Part shown: in pieces, positions 45,965 through 64,000 of the stretch | How the letters are laid out: every line of letters begins with the position of its first letter | Numbering within the stretch: position 1 is the first letter of the stretch | Source: Tyto alba | Taxonomy: Eukaryota > Chordata > Aves > Strigiformes > Tytonidae | Reading direction: 5' to 3' | Assembly (NCBI RefSeq): GCF_018691265.1 | Contig: NW_024881303.1 | Span: forward strand, 8,983,777 to 9,047,776 | DNA: 64,000 bases | Notes under the pieces: generated by a model | What the model saw: the letters and a program-made list of their open reading frames with translations, nothing else | The model's database searches: none | What the model was told of the DNA's origin: nothing | Made by a program: the position numbers and the translations under genes

Positions 45965-48275
45965 AGGCCCTGACCCTGACGAGGGACTTCAACCGCCCGG
46001 ACATCTGCTGGAAAAGCAGCCCAGGCAACTACTGGAGTGCGTCGAGAACTCCCCAGCACAGGTGATGGAGAGCCCAACCACAGGAGAGGCACTGCTGGAC
46101 CTGTTACTAATGCAGAATAGCTTATCAGAGAGGTCAAGCTTCGAGGTAGCCTGGGCTGCAGCGATCATGCCCTGGTGGAATCCTCAATCTTGAGGGGTAC
46201 AAGATGGGTAAAAAGCAGAGTCAGGACTCTAAACCTCAGAAAGGCAAACTTTCGGCTGATTAGTGTGCTAGAGCATGGGATAACTTGGAGAAGCGCCCTC
46301 AGAGGCAAAGGCACAAACAAGAGCTGGGAGATGCTGAAAGACATTTTTCTCAGGGTGCAAGAGCTTTCAAGCCTGATGTGCGAGAAGACAGGCAGGGGAA
46401 GCAGGAGGCCAGCTTGGCTAAGTCAAGACCTCTTAACCAAACTAAAATGCAAAAACAAAATGTGGAGGCAGGGATATACATCCTGGGAAGATTATAGGAA
46501 TATGGCTGCTGGGTGCAGAGAGGTGATCAGGGAAGCCAAGGCACAGGTGGAGCTGAATTAGACTAGGGACATGAAAAATACCAAGAAGGGTTTCTTCAGG
46601 TACTTAGGACAACAAAGAAAGATGAAAGAAACCTCATCTGCCCCGATGAAGGAAATGGGAGAGCTGGCTACAACCGACATGGAGAAGGCTGAGGTGCTCA
46701 GTGACTTTTTTGTCTCAGTCTTCACTGGCAAGTGCTCCAGCCACACCGCCCAAGTGGCAGAAGACAAAGGCGGGGACTGGGAGTATGAAGAACCACCCAC
46801 TGTAGGAGAAGATCAGGTCTGAGACCATCTGAAGAACACGGAGGTGCACAAATCTATGGGACCTGATGAGATGCATCCACAGGTCCTGAAGGAACTGGAG
46901 GATGAAGTGACTAAGCCACTATCCACCATATTTGAAAATTCATGGCATCCAGTGAAATTTCCACTGACTGGAAAAGGGGAAACATAACCCCCATTTTCAA
47001 AAAGGGAAGAAAGGAAGACCTGGGCAAGTACAGGCCAGTCAGTCTCACCTCTGTGTGCGGCAAGATCATGGAGCAGATCCTCCTGGAAACTATGCTAGGG
47101 CACATGGAAAATAAGGAGGTGACTGGTGGCAGCCAACATGGTTTCACTAAGGGCAAATGGTGCTTGACAGATCTGATGGCCTTCTACCATGAGATTACTA
47201 CATTGGTGGATAAGGGATGAGCAACTGACATCATTTACCTGGACTTGTGCAAAGTATTTGACACTGTCCCACACAGCATCCTTGTCTCTAAATTGGAGAG
47301 ATGTGGATTTGACAGACAGACCACTCAGTAGATAAGGGACTGGCTGGATGGTCACACTCAAAGAGTTGTGGTCAATGGCTCGATGTCCAAGTGGAGAGCG
47401 GTGACGAGTGGTGTTCCTCAGGGATGGTTCCTCAGCGTTGGGATCAGCGCTGAGTAACATCTCTGTTGGAGACATGGGCAGTGGGACCGAGTGCACCCTC
47501 ACAAGTTTGCTGATGACCCCGAACTGTGTGGTGGGTGGGACAGGCTGGAGAGGTGGGCCCGGGCAAACCTCATGGAGTTCAGCAAGGCCAAGGGCAAGGT
47601 CCTGCCCGTGGGTCGGGGCAATCCCCAGCACAAATCCAGGCTGGGTGAGGAGTGGACTGAGAGCAGCCCTGAGGAGAAGGACTTGGGGGTGTTGGTGGAC
47701 AGAAAACTGTGAGCCAGCAATGTGCACTCTCAGCCCAGAAGCCAACTGTGTCCTGGGCTGCATCAAGAGAAGCATGGCCAGCAGGTCAAGGGAGGGGATT
47801 CTCCCCCTCTGCTCTCGTGAGACCCCACCTGAAGAGCTGCGTTCAGCTCTGAGGTCCCTAACATAAGAAGGACACAGACCTGCTCGAGTAGTTCCAGAGG
47901 CCACAAAGATGATCAAATGGCTGGAGCACCTCCCTTATGAGGCCAGGCTGAGAGAGTTGGGGATGTTCACCCTGGAGAAGAGAAGGCTCCAGGGAGTGTA
48001 GTGATAAGACGAGGGGTAACAGTTTTAAACTGACAGAGGGCAGATTTAGATTAGATGTAAGGAAGAAATTCTCCCCTGTGTGGGGGGTGAGGCGCTGGCC
48101 CAGGGTGCCCAGAGCAGCTGTGGCTGCCCCCTCCCTGGAAGGGTTCAAGGCCAGGTTGGACGGGGCTGGGAGCACCCTGGGCTGGGGGAAGGGGGCCCTG
48201 CCCAGGGCAGGGGGGGTTGGAACCAGATGATCTTTAAGGTCCCTTCCAGCCCAAACCATGCTATGATTCTATGAT
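45965..48275 (+). mobile_element. CR1 LINE, long 5'-truncated degenerate copy
   Basis: About 2.3 kb of CR1 ORF2 and 3' end. It begins inside the endonuclease region (DFNRPDICW). Reverse transcriptase motifs follow: [30 protein letters not shown], and FADD at about 47505. Then comes the late part with [14 protein letters not shown] and CIKRSMASRSREG, and the 3' UTR ending ccaaaccatgctatgattct atgat, the typical CR1 terminus. The frame is broken by stops (for example 46559-46561, 47218-47220, 47328-47330), frameshifts and an apparent deletion near 48000, so it is not active. Confidence 0.93.
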
Positions 48276-51200
48276 AAAGTCCAGACAATACAAAAGTTCT
48301 TACCTCAGAAGAGGCTGATCGCTGGTGAGAGCTTGAATAGGACCGAGAGGCAACTTTCTGGTGGCTCACTATTTTTAGGCTCTGTTAAACCACTTTAATG
48401 ACTCAAACACAGCAGATGTCTTCCATGTTCCTCAGGCCATCAGAAAGAAAAGAAAAAGTTCCAGCACTTAAGAGGATGCTCTCATTTCATCACAGTGATC
48501 CCTGTATAGAGCTATCATTCAGTCAGTAAGAAATTAACATGTTATTATTATGGAAATATACATATTTATTGAGGGGGAAAAAAACAAAAACAAAAAACAA
48601 ACAACTTTAAGTGCTACCTGTCTTAGCTTGCTACACAGCTTATCCAGCCTTATGGGCACTATCTCAAGGGACAATGTTTCAACACAACTTTTCCCCGTGT
48701 TATCCTCTCTGACTGGTGATGTGACGGCACTAAAAATGGGTAATTTGCAAGAAGATGGAGGTGTGGGAAAGGTCTCATTCCTGTAGACAATGCATTTCAC
48801 CTGCCTGAAATGCCCCAAGACTTACCACATTTCTTTTAAAAAAAATTAAGGTAGTTTTACTGTTTGGTTCTAGTTCCACATTTGAGAGGAACCCCAGAAT
48901 GTTTTTAACAGCATGCATAAGGAAAAGTTTGCGGTTTGGCTTTTTTTTTTTTTTTTTTTTTGAATCCATGGCAACTGGCACACCTACAAGAACCAAGTTT
49001 ACTCACCTCTGCGAACATCCCACCACAGCAGCATAATTGTCCCAGCTTGGCAGCTGATGCCGATGTCCAGCAGCGCAGCAAAGGAAAGCAATAAACCAGC
49101 CTGGCCCCGCCTCAGAGCCCTGGCAGTGCCCCAGCACTCAGTTCATTCATGCTGAAATTGGAAAAGCCCCCCCCGACAGCTAAACTGAAATGCAGCGTGG
49201 TGGCTCTGCTCAGGCCTGGCAGGGACGTGGACAAGCCCCACGCCCGGAATGCAGCATCCGAGAGCGCCTGGCGGGTACAGACCCGTGCTCTCCTCACCAG
49301 CTCGCTCAAGAGACAAAGGCACCCTGGGTCAGTTATTTTGTCACACAGCTCCCTGTTTATAAACTGTGCTGTTTTACAGAAGTGCACCTTCTCCTCCAAA
49401 TATGAACACAACTCCATTAATCCAGAGACTCAGCAGCTATTGGCTTTTGCCCATGTTAAAACACCAGTAGTAACTTTTAATAAAATTATGTCCAACAAGA
49501 CAAAAAGTATCTGTTAAAATCACATCATTTTCCTATTTGCACAGTGCTAGTAACGGCATATATAAATCACAATATGTGGCACAAATCTGCAGCATCGTCC
49601 TTTTACAGAGTCAATCTAGAGCAAATTTCCATTAGAAGTTAGTTTTATGATTTATACCCAATCTTTCTCACTTTCTTTTTAAGAGGTTTGTTTCAAGATT
49701 GCACATAAATTCAGCACTGCTAAAGCAAAGCAAACAAAAAAAATCACCTAAACATATCTTTGAAAAGCTGTATTAAACCAAAATATTACACAGGATAAAG
49801 AAAATCAGAGAAAGAACAATACAACAGGCACTGAGGCCAGAACGTGAGCAAGAAACACTGAAACACATCTTTCACAGCAAAACTTCCCTCAAAATGAAAG
49901 TACCAATGAATTCCAGACTGTACGCACATTTTTCCCTTTTTTTTTTGCAGTAAATATTACACTTCATTAGAAGGGCACAGTTTCTTAAAAACAATAAAAA
50001 GGTAGCTAGTAAAAATTTAGACCATCAGCAACATCTGGTATAGTACAAGATCAGAACAAGAAAACAGATTTGTCTCACTGAAAACTCCTTATGCCCCTCC
50101 TATAAAAAAATACTGTCATTGGCTTTAAAAAAACATCAAGATCAAAGGTTTGACTAATATTCAAAGTATGCAAATGGCATACTAATCAACGTCCCTAATT
50201 CAAAAGACTTATTGGCTCAAAATAGACTTTTGGTGTGACCCCAATTTAATTTCACCATACCTAAAATGTCCAGAACATGCATGTATTGTATTTAAACATA
50301 TGCATTTAGAGTGATTGCAATCCTAGCTCACGTCAAAATGCAATATTGGCAGTTGCCAGAATGAATGATGCCATTCTATGCTCCACTGAGGTCATCAGCC
50401 AGGCTATTTCCTGGATTTTTTCCTCAGTGCAGCCTAAACACATGCAGAAATCAGAACAGGGGGGTTTAAACCCGTGCCTTCAGTGAAATTCAAACAAGTC
50501 ATCACACTTGCAAAGCAAAGGAAGTGCCAGAACAATCACCCCCCCTGCTCTTTGGGGGATCCTATACAAGATATGGAAACCACAGCTAAGGTGCCATGCA
50601 CTTTGAAAACAAGCAAGCAGCAAACCTGGGGGCAGCAGGCAAAAGTATCTTGTATCTAAATATTATAATAGATTTAACATCATTAATAAATATATAAAAC
50701 AACATGTTAATCTCACAGACAAAACACATTTCAAACGTCAGCATTGACTGAAATATCCAGGCAGTCTGGTCATTATTTAAAGCACTGAAGAATTATACAC
50801 AGACAATAATGTGAGTTTTAAGAACAGGATCACAAAATATAAACTTAAGCTTGGTTTAACGTTTCTGAAAAGGCTCTGAACTTGCCCTAGAAGCTATTCT
50901 GAATGGCCTTCAAGTGAAGGCCCTTGCAGCCATTGCATATTTAAGAATAGAATAAACTCCTTTACACTGTACGTATCTCAGCACTTTATCTAGATCAGCT
51001 GCAAAGCCGGTATTCCCCAGGAACCAGCACACACGGGTAAGAGGATCTGTCCCAAACAATACTGCTCTACATTTCATACAACCTCACACTGAAAGAGGAC
51101 ATTGTCGAGTCAGCACTTAAATGCCTTGGTCTGGGAGACAGAGACCTAGGTGCCCACTCCTAGCCCTGACACAGACTTCTCCTGTCGTCTTACAGCAGGC

Positions 51201-51487
51201 CCTTTAGTTCTCTGTCTCAGTTCACCTGCCTCTGAAAAGGAGAGGCAGTAATTCCCTGTCTCACACTACTGTTCTGAGGCTTAATTTCATAAGGTGCTTT
51301 TGAAGAGTCTCAGAAAAGGCACTATAAAAGTGCAGCAATTATAATGTCAGAAACACAGACAGAGGTGTGCGTCCCACAAGCCTTTCCCAAGACACCGATG
51401 TGCAAATCCAGAAGAGATGAGGGCTCACACCAGTTTTGTTTTCTCCCACAGCTTTAACAGGCTCCACATTTCCAGGTCTCAACAGAA
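48276..51487 (-). other. ESR2: ESR2 3' UTR and adjacent intergenic sequence
   Basis: 3.2 kb of mostly AT-rich sequence immediately 3' of the ESR2 stop codon (reading on the - strand). It contains a T(21) run at 48941-48961. An AATAAA on the - strand at 48565-48570 is one possible 3' end, but there are several ATTAAA variants, so the UTR length is not fixed. No other gene recognised. Confidence 0.5.
48941..48961 (+). repeat. T(21) homopolymer
   Basis: Twenty-one consecutive T residues (A run on the - strand). Confidence 0.9.
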
Positions 51488-63072
<11,585 letters not shown>

Positions 63073-64000
63073 CTGACATGAAATGCACATGATTGCATTG
63101 AAGTATTTTTCTCTCAGTGTTGCATTATGTAAATTCAAATGTTTGGGGAGAAGGGGAAAACACTTTAATATTGGATCTTCTAATATTGAACATCAAGTTT
63201 CAGAATTTCTGGAGCATTCAGCATTGACTTAATTTTGTTTCCACTGACTTCCGCTGAGGTTTTTGCTTATTCTACTAAACAAAAAATAATGTTAAAAATG
63301 TTTATTTTTGAACTTCAGTTAATTCACTTTAAAAGTCCATGGGAAACTTCCCATTGACATCAAAAAGAGATAAATCAGGTCTTTAAATGCAAATAAAGAC
63401 AGCCGTTTGTCAATTCTGCTTTTAAAATTCTGTTTTAGAGGTAAACTGGGGGAAAGAAAAGATTTCTGAAAGTCTGGGCCATGAAACAGTGTAAATACCT
63501 TAACGAGAAGCACAGCTGGGCCTCACTGCTAGCTGGGTGTTCAGCTAGGGACTCGCTGAGATGTAAACCATTTTCTTCCCTATGTCCCATTAAGCCATCA
63601 GGAGTTTCCCCAGAGTGAATTCAGATATCTACAACTAGAAGGATCAAGACCCCTGTTTGGAATTCTGTATGCAGAACACTATTTCTGTTGCAAAGAGCAG
63701 TCCTTTAAATTACTGGACTTAATTTATTGTTCATTCTGACAACACCAAACATTCTCCAATTCTCCGTCAGTATTATTGGCAGGATCACTTTTATCTATTC
63801 TTGCACAGCTGCCATAGAAAGAATCTAAAAGCATCTCCAAAGACATGGTATGGGGATTTGCTAAAGCATTCAGCCATGGTTTCTACTTTCCTCACCCCTT
63901 CAGCATATTCTGTAACAAGGACTATGTTTACTGATTGAAAAATAATCCATGGCAGTAACTAACATGCAAGATTGTACCATATTAAAAATCAGGATATTTA
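63073..64000 (-). other. ESR2: ESR2 intron 3/4, partial
   Basis: The 3' end of the intron that follows the DNA-binding-domain exons. No zinc-finger coding sequence is present in the window. No repeat recognised. Confidence 0.8.

Noticed and set aside
47095..47916. 273-codon open frame on the - strand
   Set aside because: It lies antisense to the CR1 reverse transcriptase region and has no recognisable domain; it is a shadow of the retrotransposon.

Overview
This is vertebrate nuclear DNA, almost certainly from a bird. Short coding exons with GT-AG splice sites are separated by introns of 0.2 to 13.6 kb, there is a long degenerate CR1 LINE carrying the terminal motif typical of avian CR1, and there is a solo LTR of avian endogenous-retrovirus type. 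I cannot name the species.

The window holds the 3' ends of two genes arranged tail to tail. From the left edge to about 42.3 kb, on the + strand, are the last 22 constitutive exons plus one cassette exon of SYNE2 (nesprin-2), the giant spectrin-repeat protein of the outer nuclear membrane. They encode about 1,233 residues without the cassette: spectrin repeats, an acidic Ser-rich linker, more spectrin repeats, and the C-terminal KASH domain that ends at the stop codon at 41316-41318. The exons join in frame throughout and no stop or frameshift was found. The 69-nt cassette (32050-32118) is the 23-residue 'DV23' exon. One intron near the end uses a GC donor with a tandem NAGNAG acceptor. The largest intron (9668-23225) contains a 1,072-bp solo LTR with a perfect 5-bp target duplication, and a CpG-rich patch with a TATA-like box and a possible alternative first exon that splices in frame.

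From 51,488 to beyond the right edge, on the - strand, is ESR2 (oestrogen receptor beta): the five ligand-binding-domain exons, sized 300, 139, 134, 175 and 190 nt (coding). The DNA-binding and N-terminal exons lie outside the window. The residues that contact steroid (Glu of the LLEAEPP motif, Arg of MWRS, His of GMEHL) and helix 12 are present.

Between the two stop codons lie 10.2 kb with the SYNE2 3' UTR, a compact CpG-dense patch at about 43.06-43.29 kb, a 2.3-kb broken CR1 copy (45,965-48,275), and AT-rich sequence that must include the ESR2 3' UTR. SYNE2 and ESR2 are not known to work together; their adjacency is ancient synteny, mirrored by the SYNE1-ESR1 pair.

I did not find a wholly new biological system. 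The items most worth checking are the candidate internal promoter and first exon, the GC-AG/NAGNAG junction just before the KASH exon, the alternative acceptor at 4559, and the CpG patch between the convergent genes.
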